Of a stretch of 64,000 nucleotides of DNA, positions 35,620 to 46,019 are shown one piece after another (within the stretch, counting starts at the first letter, position 1; the number at the start of each line of letters is the position of its first letter). Source of the stretch: Streptomyces sp. 378 (GTDB lineage: Bacteria > Actinomycetota > Actinomycetes > Streptomycetales > Streptomycetaceae); NCBI RefSeq assembly GCF_030124145.1, contig NZ_JASKMS010000008.1, forward strand, positions 186,001 to 250,000. The letters run 5' to 3'. Under the pieces are notes generated by a model. It saw only the letters and a program-made list of their open reading frames with translations, did not search any database and was not told the DNA's origin. The translations under genes and the position numbers were made by a program.

Positions 35620-35747
35620 GTGGCCTCCAGAAGAGTGGAGTTCAGGTGCCGGAAGGGTCCGGCTTCCGACGGTCGAATCGTACGGCCCTAGGCCCCGGGG
35701 GGCTGGACGCCGCTTCGACCGGTGGCGGGGCCGGGATCCGGCGGAAC

Positions 35748-36578
35748 TCAGCGAGGAGTGTCGGATACGCCATCGCCGCGTGGCGCCACATGGAAGTCGA
35801 ACGCGAGCGTCCCGGGATCCAGGGCCGTCGCCCCGCCGTCGACGGTGAGCACGGCGCCATTCACATACGACGCCGCCGGGGACAGCAGCCAGTCGACGGC
35901 CTCCGCGATCTCACGCGGCTCACCCGGCCGACCCAGGGGAAGGAGCCTGGTCACCTCTTCGTAGGCCGCCCCCACACCGTCTCCTCCCAAGTCCGCTTCC
36001 TCGGCGAAACGCGCCATGCGGCGGTCGGCCATCTCGCTTCTCACCCAGCTGGGACACACGATGTTGGCACGCACGCCCTGACGTCCGTAATCGACGGCGA
36101 CGGAACGGCAGAGCTGGAGCAGGGCCGCCTTGGACGTGGCGTACGGGGCGTTGCTCGTGCCGTTGCGCAGCGCGGACACCGAAGCGACCGCGACCACAGC
36201 CCCGCTCGTCTCCACCAAGTGCGGGATCGCCGCGCGAAGGAGCAACAGCGGGCCGGTGACGTTGGTGCGCATCACCTCGTCCCAGTCCTCCATCGACAGG
36301 TCGCCCACGGCCCCACCACGCCCGATACCTGCGTTGAGTACGAGTCCGTCGATGCGTCCGTACGCGGCCAGGGCGGCTCGGACGAGACCGCCGACGGCCT
36401 CGGGGTCCCCGATGTCGGACGGATGCGCGAGTGCTCCGGTCTCCGTCTCAAGGCGTCGCAACGGCTCGCTTCGCCGGCCGGAGACGACCACGTGGTGACC
36501 TTCTTCGCGCAGGAGCCGGGCGGTGGCCTCCCCAATGCCCGTACCTCCACCGGTCACGATGACAACTCGTCGGTGCAC
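35748..36578 (-). CDS. Short-chain dehydrogenase/reductase
   Basis: A 276-residue classical SDR: cofactor loop VTGGGTGIGEATARLL, VSGRRSEPLRRLE (an Arg-rich motif favouring NADP), NAGIG, the catalytic Ser region VAVASVSALRNG and Y-A-T-S-K (Tyr/Lys), with the C-terminal NGAVLTVDGGATALD. The start is uncertain. GTG 36578 fits the family but has GGAAGGAG 14 nt away; ATG 36641 would give 297 residues without a clear ribosome binding site. The substrate is unknown. It ends close to the divergent isochorismatase-like region and has no obvious operon partner. Confidence 0.88.
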   Translation of the reverse strand: MHRRVVIVTGGGTGIGEATARLLREEGHHVVVSGRRSEPLRRLETETGALAHPSDIGDPEAVGGLVRAALAAYGRIDGLVLNAGIGRGGAVGDLSMEDWDEVMRTNVTGPLLLLRAAIPHLVETSGAVVAVASVSALRNGTSNAPYATSKAALLQLCRSVAVDYGRQGVRANIVCPSWVRSEMADRRMARFAEEADLGGDGVGAAYEEVTRLLPLGRPGEPREIAEAVDWLLSPAASYVNGAVLTVDGGATALDPGTLAFDFHVAPRGDGVSDTPR

Positions 36579-36906
36579 GACTGCTGTTCCGGCTCCTTCC
36601 GGGTCGCAGGACGCAGCCGAGTCTAGAACCCGCTGATGCATCGCTGACGACTTTGAGACACAGCACGGTGCGGTGGCGGTGGTAGGGGGAACCCGCCACC
36701 TGATTACCTGTCGTCCAGCCGAGGCAAGCCCTTCACCCGGCCCGCCCGCGGCATCGGCACGTCCTGGCCGGAACGTGCTCGCCGCATCGCTCCCACGGCC
36801 TTCTCGGCTTTCAGAAGTCAACTTGGCACAGCAAGGCGCCGCTCCGGCTCTCGAGCCATGCCGGAGCCACTGGGCGGGCAACTGGTCCGGATGGAACAAG
36901 GGTTCA

Positions 36907-36942
36907 CGCACCCCGCCGTCGTGGGAGCGACGGCGGGGTGCG
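36907..36942 (-). terminator. Terminator downstream of the haloperoxidase gene
   Basis: A 15-bp perfect stem, CGCACCCCGCCGTCG with CGACGGCGGGGTGCG, and a TGGGAG loop, ~115 nt after the haloperoxidase stop. The rest of the 36579-37058 interval shows no supported gene. Confidence 0.75.
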
Positions 36943-37058
36943 CACGGTTCACGGTCCTGCCGACGAGCGGCCCGCGAGCGAACGAGCAGGCTCGGCCTCG
37001 CGCCCACCGGGTAACGGGGCCCGTGCCCGCTCCCGGCAGAAGGGCCGTAGGCCTTCGG

Positions 37059-37991
<933 letters not shown>

Positions 37992-38831
37992 TCAGCGGAC
38001 CGTGCGGGCCGCCCGCTCCACGATGCGGGCGACGGCCTCGGGGCGGGACACGGATACCGCGTGTGATGCGTCGACGGTCGTGGTGCGGGCCCCGGCGCGG
38101 GCCGACATGTAACGCTGGGCGGCCACGGGGATGTTGAGATCCTCGGTCGTGACCAACGACCAGGAGGGGATCGTCTTCCAGGCGGCTTCCGTCGACTTCT
38201 CCTCCAGCGCCGCGGCGGCGATCGGACGCTGTCCCGCTGCCATGAGCCTGGCCTTGGCCGCCGGCACGTCCGCGGCGAACTGGTGGCGGAACTTCTCCGG
38301 CTTGATGTACACGTCCGCGCCCTGATCGCCGTTCGGCAGCGTGTAGTTGACGGACTCGATTGCCTGGCCCAGGGTGCTGCCGGGGAACTTGTTCGTCAGC
38401 CCGAGCGAGCTCTCGCCCGTGTCGGGCAGGAACGCGGCGATGTAGACCAGCGCCTTCACCTTGCCCTCCAGGCCCGCGGCGGCCTGGCTGATAACGGTAC
38501 CTCCGTAGGAGTGACCGACCAGGACGACGGGCCCCTCGATGTGGTCGACGACGCTGCGCAGGTAGGCGGCATCGGTCGCCGGACCACGCAGCGGGTTGGC
38601 GGCGGACACCACGGGGTGGCCCGCACGCTGCAGCCGAGTGACCACACCGTCCCAGCTTGCGGCATCGGCGAAGGCCCCGTGCTCCAGCACGATCGTGGGA
38701 CGTATCGGATGATGGGGCGCCGCACCGGCCGCGCCGGGCAGGGTGACGGCGGCCACGGACAGCCCCACGGCCGCTGTGGCACCGAGCAGGGCGGTTCTGC
38801 GGCTCGGACGGGCCAGGCGGGTGATGCGCAT
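37992..38831 (-). CDS. Tat-exported alpha/beta hydrolase
   Basis: A 279-residue secreted hydrolase. MRITRLARPSRRTALLGATAAVGLSVAAVTLPGAAGA is a twin-arginine-type signal. The mature chain has VLEHGAFADAASWDGV, VLVGHSYGGTVIS (Ser) and DASHAVSVSRPEAVARIV (His), the pattern of salicylate/pheophorbide-esterase-like hydrolases. The substrate is unknown. ATG 38831 follows AGGAAGAGGA; the longer upstream frame has no homology. Probably the first gene of a transcript with the haloperoxidase. Confidence 0.88.
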   Translation of the reverse strand: MRITRLARPSRRTALLGATAAVGLSVAAVTLPGAAGAAPHHPIRPTIVLEHGAFADAASWDGVVTRLQRAGHPVVSAANPLRGPATDAAYLRSVVDHIEGPVVLVGHSYGGTVISQAAAGLEGKVKALVYIAAFLPDTGESSLGLTNKFPGSTLGQAIESVNYTLPNGDQGADVYIKPEKFRHQFAADVPAAKARLMAAGQRPIAAAALEEKSTEAAWKTIPSWSLVTTEDLNIPVAAQRYMSARAGARTTTVDASHAVSVSRPEAVARIVERAARTVR

Positions 38832-39227
38832 GCGTGAATGTCCTCTTCCTTGGTTGTCGGCCCTCACCGGGCCGCGCCGGAGCGGCGAGTGCCTTTGTGG
38901 ATGACCGAGTTGATGTGCGTTCCGTCTGAGCCGGCTGGTCGGCACGGATCGGAGGATGGTGGGCGACGCGCGACTGCGGCCCGGAGAGCGGCCGGCGGGC
39001 TGCGGCCCGACCCGGCCCCGGAGCATCGCCCGACCCCGCAACGGCCGGGGCGGAACGTCTTTCGTCCTGTCCTGCGAGGAGAGGACAGGGCCGGTTCACC
39101 CCGGGAACGGGATGTTCGTTCGCGGGCGTCGAACGTGGCTGCGTGAGGCCGGGTGGTCCGCCACTTCCCGATGTGATCGAGCCTGTGGTCGTGGGCGTTC
39201 CTCGGTTCTCACGCTTCGTGAGGATCC
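38832..39227. other. Gene-free interval upstream of the secreted hydrolase
   Basis: No supported ORF. A hairpin CCTGTCCT/AGGACAGG lies at 39066-39089, and an 8-9 nt palindrome TGAGGATCCTCA overlaps the end of the beta-lactamase-like gene. The promoter of the hydrolase gene is presumably here. Confidence 0.4.
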
Positions 39228-40376
39228 TCAGTCGGTGGAGTCCAGGACGTCGTAGACCTGCCTCATGTAGCTGAGGGTGCGCTCCGAGCCGAGGATTCCG
39301 TCGCCCAGCCGGTTCATCGTGTACGAGAACGTGACGCGCCGGTCGAGGTCCATCATGACGATCGAACCGCCCCGGCCGACCCAGAAGCAGACTCTTCCGG
39401 TGGGCATGTGCGGCATCGTCCTCGCATCGGCGAGCGCGAAGCCGAGGCCCCAGCGCACGGGAACGCCCAGGAACAGGTCGACCCCGTCAGCCTGTACGTC
39501 GAGGGCCTTCTCGACCGTCTCCGTGGAGAGGAGCCGTTGGCCGTTGACCTGTCCGCGCCGTGAGATCACGGAGAGGGCACGGGCCATGCCTCGTGCGTTA
39601 CCGTGCCCGTTGACGGCGCCGAGTTCGGCGCGGCGCCACCGCGGGGTGTCGACGTGCTCGTCCCGGGCGGGGCTTCCTAGCAAGGTCTTGGTGAAGATCC
39701 CCTCGGGGTCGAGGCCGGCGGGTATGCCGGAGAGCGGCGACGGGGCGACCAGCTCGGCGATACGCGGCCAGTCGGCCTCCCGCGCACCGATCTGGACGTC
39801 GGCTCGCGACGGTGCGGCGATCTCGGTGTCGACGAACTCGGTCAGCGTACGGCCGCTGACCCGCCGGACCAGCTCTCCCACGAGCTGCCCCTGAGTCTGC
39901 ACGTGGTAGCCCGAGGCACTGCCCGGCTCCCACCAGGGCGCCTGCGCGGCCAGCCGGGCGCTCGCGGTCGGCCAGTCGTACAGATCGTCCACGGTGAAGG
40001 GCTGCTCCCAGCCGGAGAGCCCCGAGGTGTGGGCCAGAACATGCCGCACCTCGATGCCCTGCTTGCCCTGAGCAGCGAATTCGGGCCAGTAGTGCGCGAC
40101 CGGACGGTGAAGGTCCAGTGCCCCCCGGTCGACGAGGACGAGGGCCGCCAGATTGCTGAGGGTCTTGGTGGTCGACCACAGGCTGACCAATGTGTCCTCG
40201 TGCCACGGGACGGTCCGCGCTTCGTCGGCATGCCCTCCCCACAGATCGACTTCCATGACTCCGTCCACATCGACGGCGATCGACGCCCCCAGCTCCTCGC
40301 CGGACTCCAGGTGCGCTGCCAGCGCCGCTCGGACCGGTTCGAACCGGGCGGTGTTCGTTCCTGCGACGATGACCAT
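39228..40376 (-). CDS. Serine beta-lactamase-family esterase (class C-like)
   Basis: A 382-residue protein starting MVIVAGTNTARFEPV after GAGGGAAA. The S-x-x-K motif is STTK (VSLWSTTKTLSNL), a Y-x-x candidate second motif is SGYHVQTQGQLV, and the conserved HVLAHTSGLSGW is the usual esterase/penicillin-binding-like block. No signal peptide, so cytoplasmic. Such EstB-like proteins hydrolyse esters or D-amino-acid peptides rather than beta-lactams. It stands alone on the minus strand, divergent from the SARP at 41098. Confidence 0.9.
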   Translation of the reverse strand: MVIVAGTNTARFEPVRAALAAHLESGEELGASIAVDVDGVMEVDLWGGHADEARTVPWHEDTLVSLWSTTKTLSNLAALVLVDRGALDLHRPVAHYWPEFAAQGKQGIEVRHVLAHTSGLSGWEQPFTVDDLYDWPTASARLAAQAPWWEPGSASGYHVQTQGQLVGELVRRVSGRTLTEFVDTEIAAPSRADVQIGAREADWPRIAELVAPSPLSGIPAGLDPEGIFTKTLLGSPARDEHVDTPRWRRAELGAVNGHGNARGMARALSVISRRGQVNGQRLLSTETVEKALDVQADGVDLFLGVPVRWGLGFALADARTMPHMPTGRVCFWVGRGGSIVMMDLDRRVTFSYTMNRLGDGILGSERTLSYMRQVYDVLDSTD

Positions 40377-41097
40377 GTCTTTCCCTCGCTCCTGACGACG
40401 ACCGTTCGCTCCGTCAACGGGGAGAAGGCCACGCTGGTTCACGCCGCGTCGCAGGTGAGACGCGTCTGTATCGCTGCCTTTCGCGCAGGAGGTCATTGGC
40501 CGTCCCGATCCGTGGCCAGGGTGGTCGAGCACCCTGGCATGGCCCGTGCGCGCGGCCGTCACCTCCCCCTCGGCGAGCACTCGGCCGAGGCATGCCGGCG
40601 GCGGGGGCGGCCGACGTGGCGGCCGGTCCGGTGTTCGAGCAGGCTGGTCTCGTCCCGATCCACGGCGCACACCGTGCTCGGCGTTCCACGGACCGGGGCT
40701 CCCCCGTGGGCGAGGGAGCCGCACAGCGTATGGCCGCCGGCAGGGGCCTTCCGGTCAGGACGGGCGGCGTGCGGCGTGGCTGCGGGTCCCGCCGCGTGGC
40801 GGGAGCGCCCTCGCCACGGCGGCCCGTCACGGCTCCGACGACGTCGATCGCGCCCGGTGGCGCCCTGCTAATGTCCTGACCGGTATGCGGGAAGCGGACG
40901 ACGAGGTCCTCGCCCCCCCCTCCCCTACTCCGGTCCCTCGCTTCGGCGGACGGGTCACCGCGTGGGAGAGCCGCGGGGGCCCGGGTGGGCCGGCACCCGA
41001 TGTTCGTCACCGCGGCAGTGGCAGTGGATCTCCCACATGTGCGCGGGTCATGGTCATGTGGGTGGCCCGACGGTGGCGCCGTCGAGCAGGATTCTGG
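40377..41097. other. Long gene-free control region before the second SARP gene
   Basis: About 720 bp with high GC and only arginine/proline-rich shadow frames. It must contain promoters for the divergent esterase and SARP genes. No conserved ORF, repeat or RNA was recognised. Confidence 0.5.
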
Positions 41098-44000
41098 GTG
41101 GGTACGGTGACAGCTGCGGGGCGGGGTCTCGACTTCGGACTGCTGGGTCCGCTGGTGGTACGGCAGGCGGGCGCGGTACTCGATCCGGGCCGGCGCAGGC
41201 AGCGGCTTCTGCTGATCCGCCTGCTGCTCGCCGACGGCCGGGCGGTCGCTCCGCAGACGCTGTGCGAGGAACTGTGGCCGCAGCGACCGGGACAAAAGCC
41301 GGGCGGAGCGATGGGCTCCCTGCACGCCCATGTCAGCAAGATACGGGCGGTCCTGGAACCCCGGCATCTGCGCCGGGAGGGCCCCTTCGAGGTACTGGTC
41401 ACCGAACCCCTGGGCTACGCCCTGCGGGTACCGCCCGAGAGCCGTGACACCGTGCGCTTCGAGCAGACCCTCGCCCAGGCACGCCGGTTCATGGATCAGG
41501 GCCGGGCCGAACGTGTCGTGGAAGAGGCCGGAAAGGCCCTGGAGATGTGGCGTGGCAGCGCGTTCGCCGACGCCGCGCACCACCTGTTCGCCCTCCACGA
41601 GGCTGCACGCCTGGAAGAACTGCGGCAGACCACCCGCGAGATCCGCACCACTGCCCTGCTCCTGCAAGGACGGGTTGCCGAAGCACTGGACGCGGCGCAG
41701 GGAATGACGACAGAGCATCCCCTGCGGGAGACCGGCTGGGCCCTGCTGCTGCGTGCCCTGTACCTCGCCGGCCGGCACCCCGAAGCGCTTCAGCGTTACA
41801 CCGACCTGCGTCGGCACCTCGCCGACGAACTCGGCCTCGAACCCGGCCCCTCCCTGCGCGCTCTGCACCACGGCATCCTCCACCACGATCTGCCTCCCCT
41901 CCGCTCAGCCGATGAGCTGCACAGGTCCGGCGCGGCTACGGTCCGCGGCGAGGCGTCCGGGCGCGGCCACGCCCCGGTCGGCCCCGCCGTGTCCGGAGGC
42001 CCTGACGAGGGTCAGGCGGCAGCGTCCGCCGGCCCGGCCGCCGACGAACCGGCCGAAGCAGCCGATCCGTCCGGTGCGAGTCGCGACCCGGCCGCGGATG
42101 ACGAGGGAGCCGTGCCGGCGCCCTCGGCACGTCCGGCACAACTGCCGCGCGGTCTTCCGGTGTACGTGGGGCGGGAGGCCGAGGGCGCGTGGCTGTCGGC
42201 CGTGAGCGGTGCACCGGGCAGGCTCGACCCGGCCGTTGCCCCTGTCGTCGTCATCAGTGGTGCTCCCGGTGTCGGCAAGACCACCTTCGCCGTCCACCAT
42301 GCCCACCGCATCGCCTCCGCCTTCCCCGACGGACAACTCTTCGTCAATCTGAACGGATTCCACTCCCACGCACCCGCCGTCGAACCCGGCAACGCCCTGC
42401 ACGGCTTCATCACCGCCCTCGGCGTTCCCGCCCAGCGCATCCCCGAAGACACCTCCGGCCGCAGTGCTCTCTTCCGCAGTCTCCTCGCCGACCGGCGGGT
42501 CCTCCTCGTCCTGGACAACGCCCGCGACGAGCAACAGGTGCGCCCCCTGCTTCCCGGGGGAGCGGGCTGCCTCACCCTGGTCACCAGTCGCAACCGACTC
42601 CCCGGCCTGATCGCCACCGACGGCGCCAAACCCCTCACCCTCCCGCTGCCCTCACAGACGGAAGCCCACCAAGCCCTCGAACGACGCCTGGGAACCGAAC
42701 GACTGGTCGACGAGCCCACCGCCACGGCCGACATCATCCGCCTGTGCGGACGACTTCCCCTGGCCCTGTCCGTGGTCGCCGCCCGCGCCGAACTCGATCC
42801 CTCCCTCCCCCTTCTCGCCATCGCCGACGAGCTGCGGCACACCCACGGCGGCCTCGACGCGTTCACCGGCTTCGACACCACCACCGACGTACGCGCCGTC
42901 TTCTCCTGGTCCTACCAGTTGCTGGACGAGTCCACGGCCCGGCTCTTCCGCCTTCTGGCCCTGCACCCCGGGCCCCATGTCACCGCACCCGCCGCCGCCA
43001 GCCTCGCCGGGCTCACCCTCGCGCGAACACGCCGCGCACTCGCCCACCTGCTCGGTTCCTGCCTCGTGGAACAACCGCTGCCCGGCCGCTACAGCCTGCA
43101 TGACCTCCTGCGCGGCTACGCGACCGAGCTCACGCACCTCCACGACACCACCCAGGAACGCCATGACGCCACTCTGCGGTCCATGGACCACTACATGTTC
43201 ACCGCCTACGAGGCCAACCAACTCCTCAAACAGGACACGTCGTCCGACCTCGACCTCGGTGCGCCCGCCCCGGGAGTCACCCCGGAGAACCTCCCCACCG
43301 TGCAGCAGGCGGCCCGGTGGCTCGCCGCCGAGCACCGGGTGCTGTCCGGTCTGCTCCACACCGCGGTCGGCCGGGAACTGGACCACCACACCACCGGGCT
43401 GGCCTGGTCCCTCAAGGAGTACCTCAACCGCCAGGAGTTCTGGCCCGAGGCCATCGCCGCGCTGACTCCCGCCCTAGAAGTGGCCCGACGCCAGAACAAC
43501 CGCCTTGAGGAAGGCCGTTGCCTACAGCACCTCGGCGGCATCCACGGTTATCTCGGCCACGAGGAGCAAGCCCTCCAGCACCTGCGACGCGCCGTCGCGA
43601 TCTTCGAGGAGCTGGACGCAACCGGTGAGCAGGCCCGGGCCCACTACGTCACGGCGTGTGCGCTGTTCCTGTCCGGCCGGACCGAGGAAGCCGTGACGTC
43701 CTCCGAACGGGGGCTGGAGCTGTCCCGGGAGACAGGTGAGGAGCTGTGGTTGGCCGAGTGCCTCATCGAGCTCGCCTGGTTCCACTCCAACCTGGGACAT
43801 CTCGAGCAAAGCCTGCTGTACAGCGAGGAGGGCATCGCCCTGTTCCGGCGTCTGGGCGCGCCGTGGCAGCTGGCCCAGGCCTGGGACATCCTGGGCTACA
43901 ACCTCCGTATGCTCGGCCGTCACGAGGAATCGGTGGCCACCTACCTGCAGGCGACGCGGGCGTTCGAGGAACTGGGCGACCACAGGAACGCCATCGGCTC

Positions 44001-44292
44001 ACTGATGCGGCTCGGCGACACCCGGCTGGCCCTGGGTGACCGGGAAGGCGCACGAGCGGACTGGGTCCACGCCCTCGGCAGGGCCGACGAGCAAGCCATG
44101 TCCCACACCGCCCAGCAGGTGCGTGACCGGCTCATCGCCCTGGACATGGATGCGGATCCCACGCCCACCGTGCCGGAGAGGGCGGTGGGAAGCCATCGGC
44201 TCCCGGTCCCGAGGAGTGTGGATCCTGCGCGCCAGGACTCCGACCGGGACGGTTCGGCAGATGGTCACTCGTCCTCGTCCGCCCTCCGGTGA
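41098..44292 (+). CDS. AfsR/SARP-family regulator with NB-ARC and TPR domains (second copy)
   Basis: A 1064-residue SARP. The start is taken at GTG 41098 because AGGA lies 6 nt upstream; GTG 41107 is possible. The winged helix (DFGLLGPLVVRQAG, LCEELWPQRPGQKPGGAMGSLHAHVSKIR) and BTAD (ending DELGLEPGPSLRALHHGILHH) are followed by an acidic Ala-rich linker. An NTPase (VVISGAPGVGKTTFAVHHAHRI; LLVLDNARDEQQV; LVTSRNRLPGL) precedes C-terminal TPRs from ~residue 760. It resembles AfsR-like regulators of secondary metabolism. An ECF sigma factor follows 300 nt downstream in the same direction. It is not closely similar to the first SARP outside the family motifs. Confidence 0.9.
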   Translation: MGTVTAAGRGLDFGLLGPLVVRQAGAVLDPGRRRQRLLLIRLLLADGRAVAPQTLCEELWPQRPGQKPGGAMGSLHAHVSKIRAVLEPRHLRREGPFEVLVTEPLGYALRVPPESRDTVRFEQTLAQARRFMDQGRAERVVEEAGKALEMWRGSAFADAAHHLFALHEAARLEELRQTTREIRTTALLLQGRVAEALDAAQGMTTEHPLRETGWALLLRALYLAGRHPEALQRYTDLRRHLADELGLEPGPSLRALHHGILHHDLPPLRSADELHRSGAATVRGEASGRGHAPVGPAVSGGPDEGQAAASAGPAADEPAEAADPSGASRDPAADDEGAVPAPSARPAQLPRGLPVYVGREAEGAWLSAVSGAPGRLDPAVAPVVVISGAPGVGKTTFAVHHAHRIASAFPDGQLFVNLNGFHSHAPAVEPGNALHGFITALGVPAQRIPEDTSGRSALFRSLLADRRVLLVLDNARDEQQVRPLLPGGAGCLTLVTSRNRLPGLIATDGAKPLTLPLPSQTEAHQALERRLGTERLVDEPTATADIIRLCGRLPLALSVVAARAELDPSLPLLAIADELRHTHGGLDAFTGFDTTTDVRAVFSWSYQLLDESTARLFRLLALHPGPHVTAPAAASLAGLTLARTRRALAHLLGSCLVEQPLPGRYSLHDLLRGYATELTHLHDTTQERHDATLRSMDHYMFTAYEANQLLKQDTSSDLDLGAPAPGVTPENLPTVQQAARWLAAEHRVLSGLLHTAVGRELDHHTTGLAWSLKEYLNRQEFWPEAIAALTPALEVARRQNNRLEEGRCLQHLGGIHGYLGHEEQALQHLRRAVAIFEELDATGEQARAHYVTACALFLSGRTEEAVTSSERGLELSRETGEELWLAECLIELAWFHSNLGHLEQSLLYSEEGIALFRRLGAPWQLAQAWDILGYNLRMLGRHEESVATYLQATRAFEELGDHRNAIGSLMRLGDTRLALGDREGARADWVHALGRADEQAMSHTAQQVRDRLIALDMDADPTPTVPERAVGSHRLPVPRSVDPARQDSDRDGSADGHSSSSALR

Positions 44293-44482
44293 GCCCTCGG
44301 CGGGCGAAGGGTTTCTCCCCTCTCTGCATGTGCCGCTCTCCTGTGAACGACCGGAGCAGGGCGGCGGTTCACCCTGTCTCGCGAAAGCCCCGCCGCCCGG
44401 GCGCGATTCCCGCCGGTGATGACCGGCATCACCTGCCGGCCGCCGACCTCCCCCTGCTCCTTGTCGCTCTCGCCCAGAGGCA

Positions 44483-44501
44483 CGACAAGGAAACGACAAG
44501 G
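44483..44501 (+). promoter_or_regulatory. Direct repeats with 11-bp phasing before the ECF sigma gene
   Basis: CGACAAGG occurs at 44483 and 44494, one helical turn apart, ~95 nt upstream of the sigma-factor ATG. SARP activators bind heptamer direct repeats at 11-bp spacing. No convincing -10 box is placed 8 bp downstream, so this is a weak candidate. Confidence 0.3.
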
Positions 44502-44594
44502 ATGGGCCAAGGGCTCCCAACGAGTGTTGAGCCACTCGACCGCGCTTGCGGAAGAGCACGCCTCAGAACACTTGAACAGGAATGGGCACTACCC

Positions 44595-45176
44595 ATGAAC
44601 GGGATCATGGACGCGGGGGCCACCCTCCTCGCTCCGGCTCGGGCGCACGCCCGGCCCGTCGCATCGGACACCGACTGCGATGCCTTCGTCCGAGACATCT
44701 ACGATCAGTACGGGCCTCTGCTCCTGCGGTACGCCACACGGCTGCTGGACGGCGACTGGCACAAGGCCGAGGACATCCTCCAGGAGACCGCGGCCCGCGC
44801 CTGGAAGCACGCCCGGTTCCTGGGCACCCGCGGCGAGCACCTGCGGCCGTGGCTGTTCACGGTGACGAGGAATCTCGTCACCGACCACCATCGGGCCCGG
44901 CACATCAGGCCGCTGGAGCTTGCCCCGGTCGAGGACCGGGACGCCTCATGGGACAGCACGGAATCCACGATCACCTCCCATGCGGTGCTGAAGGCCCTGC
45001 GGGAACTGAACGAGCAGCAGCGAACCGTCATCCGCCTCATGTATTACCTGGAATGCAGCGTCTCCCAGACGGCCGAACACCTCGGCATCCCACCCGGTAC
45101 CGTCAAGAGCCGCGCCTTCTACGCCGTGCGGGCACTGCGCAAAGCGTTGCGAAAGCAGGGGGTTTCCGGGCCATAG
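44595..45176 (+). CDS. ECF-family RNA polymerase sigma factor
   Basis: A 193-residue sigma factor with region 2 (FVRDIYDQYGPLLLRYATRLLDGDWHKAEDILQETAARAWKHA) and region 4 (ALRELNEQQRTVIRLMYYLECSVSQTAEHLGIPPGTVKSRAFYAVRALRKALR) only, as in ECF factors. No anti-sigma gene follows; the next genes are on the opposite strand. The start at ATG 44595 has a poor ribosome binding site. ATG 44607 or an upstream start in the same frame are alternatives. It lies just downstream of the SARP gene and may be under its control. Confidence 0.88.
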   Translation: MNGIMDAGATLLAPARAHARPVASDTDCDAFVRDIYDQYGPLLLRYATRLLDGDWHKAEDILQETAARAWKHARFLGTRGEHLRPWLFTVTRNLVTDHHRARHIRPLELAPVEDRDASWDSTESTITSHAVLKALRELNEQQRTVIRLMYYLECSVSQTAEHLGIPPGTVKSRAFYAVRALRKALRKQGVSGP

Positions 45177-45227
45177 CCACGGCACGACGGTCGAACCCCC
45201 CGGACCCCACTGCCAGCACGACAGGCG

Positions 45228-46019
45228 TCACCCTGCCCGGACTCCCCTCCTGAGGGACAACGGGGAGCGGGACGGGCGGTGGGTGTGCAGCACGAGCAGA
45301 GCGAGGGCGCCGGTCGCCGCGGACCAGGTGACGGAGAGCAGGCCGTGGGACCAGGGAATGTGCGCGGTGAGGGCTGAGCTCAGCGCCAACTGGTTCACGC
45401 CGTACAGAGGAAGGGCGGACACGCCGGCCACATCCATGAGTGTGTTGAAGACGGGGTTCTGCAGGCCGGTGTCGACCAGGCTGAGCATGATGATGAGGAA
45501 GAAGCCCTCCAGCTCGCCGCGTACCAGAGAGCCGAGCAGAAGGCCGATGCCGCCGTAGGCGAGGCCGGCACCCGCGAGGGCCAGCCCCAGGGGGACCGGG
45601 TGGCGTACGGGCAGGGAGGTCCAGAGCAGGATCGTGGTGTAGAGGGCCAGCAGGGCGGCGGTGAGGGCGACGGCGGCAAGCTTCGCCAGCAGCATCGGCA
45701 GCCGGGGGTAGCCGGCCAGCAGCAGACGGCGGTCCAGCTGCCGGGACTGGAAGGTCTCGATGAAGGTGACGAAGCCCGCGACCATGGTGACGGCGCCCAG
45801 CGCGCTCGCCACCTGGCCCACCTGACTGGCCGGGGAGGAGACGGGGGTGCTGATGGCGTCCAGGCGGATGCGCACCACCTGGTCGGAGGTGCACAGGTGC
45901 GCCACGGCGATCCAGACGGGGATGAACACGACCGCCAGGACCAGAGCCAGCCGGTTGCGCAGGTGGCCGAGCAGAGTGCAGCGCAGCAGTTCGGTGAAGG
46001 CCGTCCAGGTGAGCCTCAA
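45228..46019 (-). CDS. ABC-2-type transporter permease
   Basis: A 263-residue membrane protein with about six hydrophobic segments (LALVLAVVFIPVWIAVAHL, LGAVTMVAGFVTFIETF, LLALYTTILLWTSL, GLALAGAGLAYGGIGLLLGSLV, and a C-terminal GALALLVLHTH). LDRRLLLAGYPRLPMLLAKLAAVAL is typical of ABC-2 exporters. Its ATG overlaps the stop of the ATPase gene, so the two make one exporter. Substrate unknown. Confidence 0.85.
   Translation of the reverse strand: MRLTWTAFTELLRCTLLGHLRNRLALVLAVVFIPVWIAVAHLCTSDQVVRIRLDAISTPVSSPASQVGQVASALGAVTMVAGFVTFIETFQSRQLDRRLLLAGYPRLPMLLAKLAAVALTAALLALYTTILLWTSLPVRHPVPLGLALAGAGLAYGGIGLLLGSLVRGELEGFFLIIMLSLVDTGLQNPVFNTLMDVAGVSALPLYGVNQLALSSALTAHIPWSHGLLSVTWSAATGALALLVLHTHRPSRSPLSLRRGVRAG

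Noticed and set aside
40496-40879. 128-residue ORF before the second SARP
   Set aside because: No motif or good ribosome binding site, composition typical of a shadow frame in GC-rich DNA.
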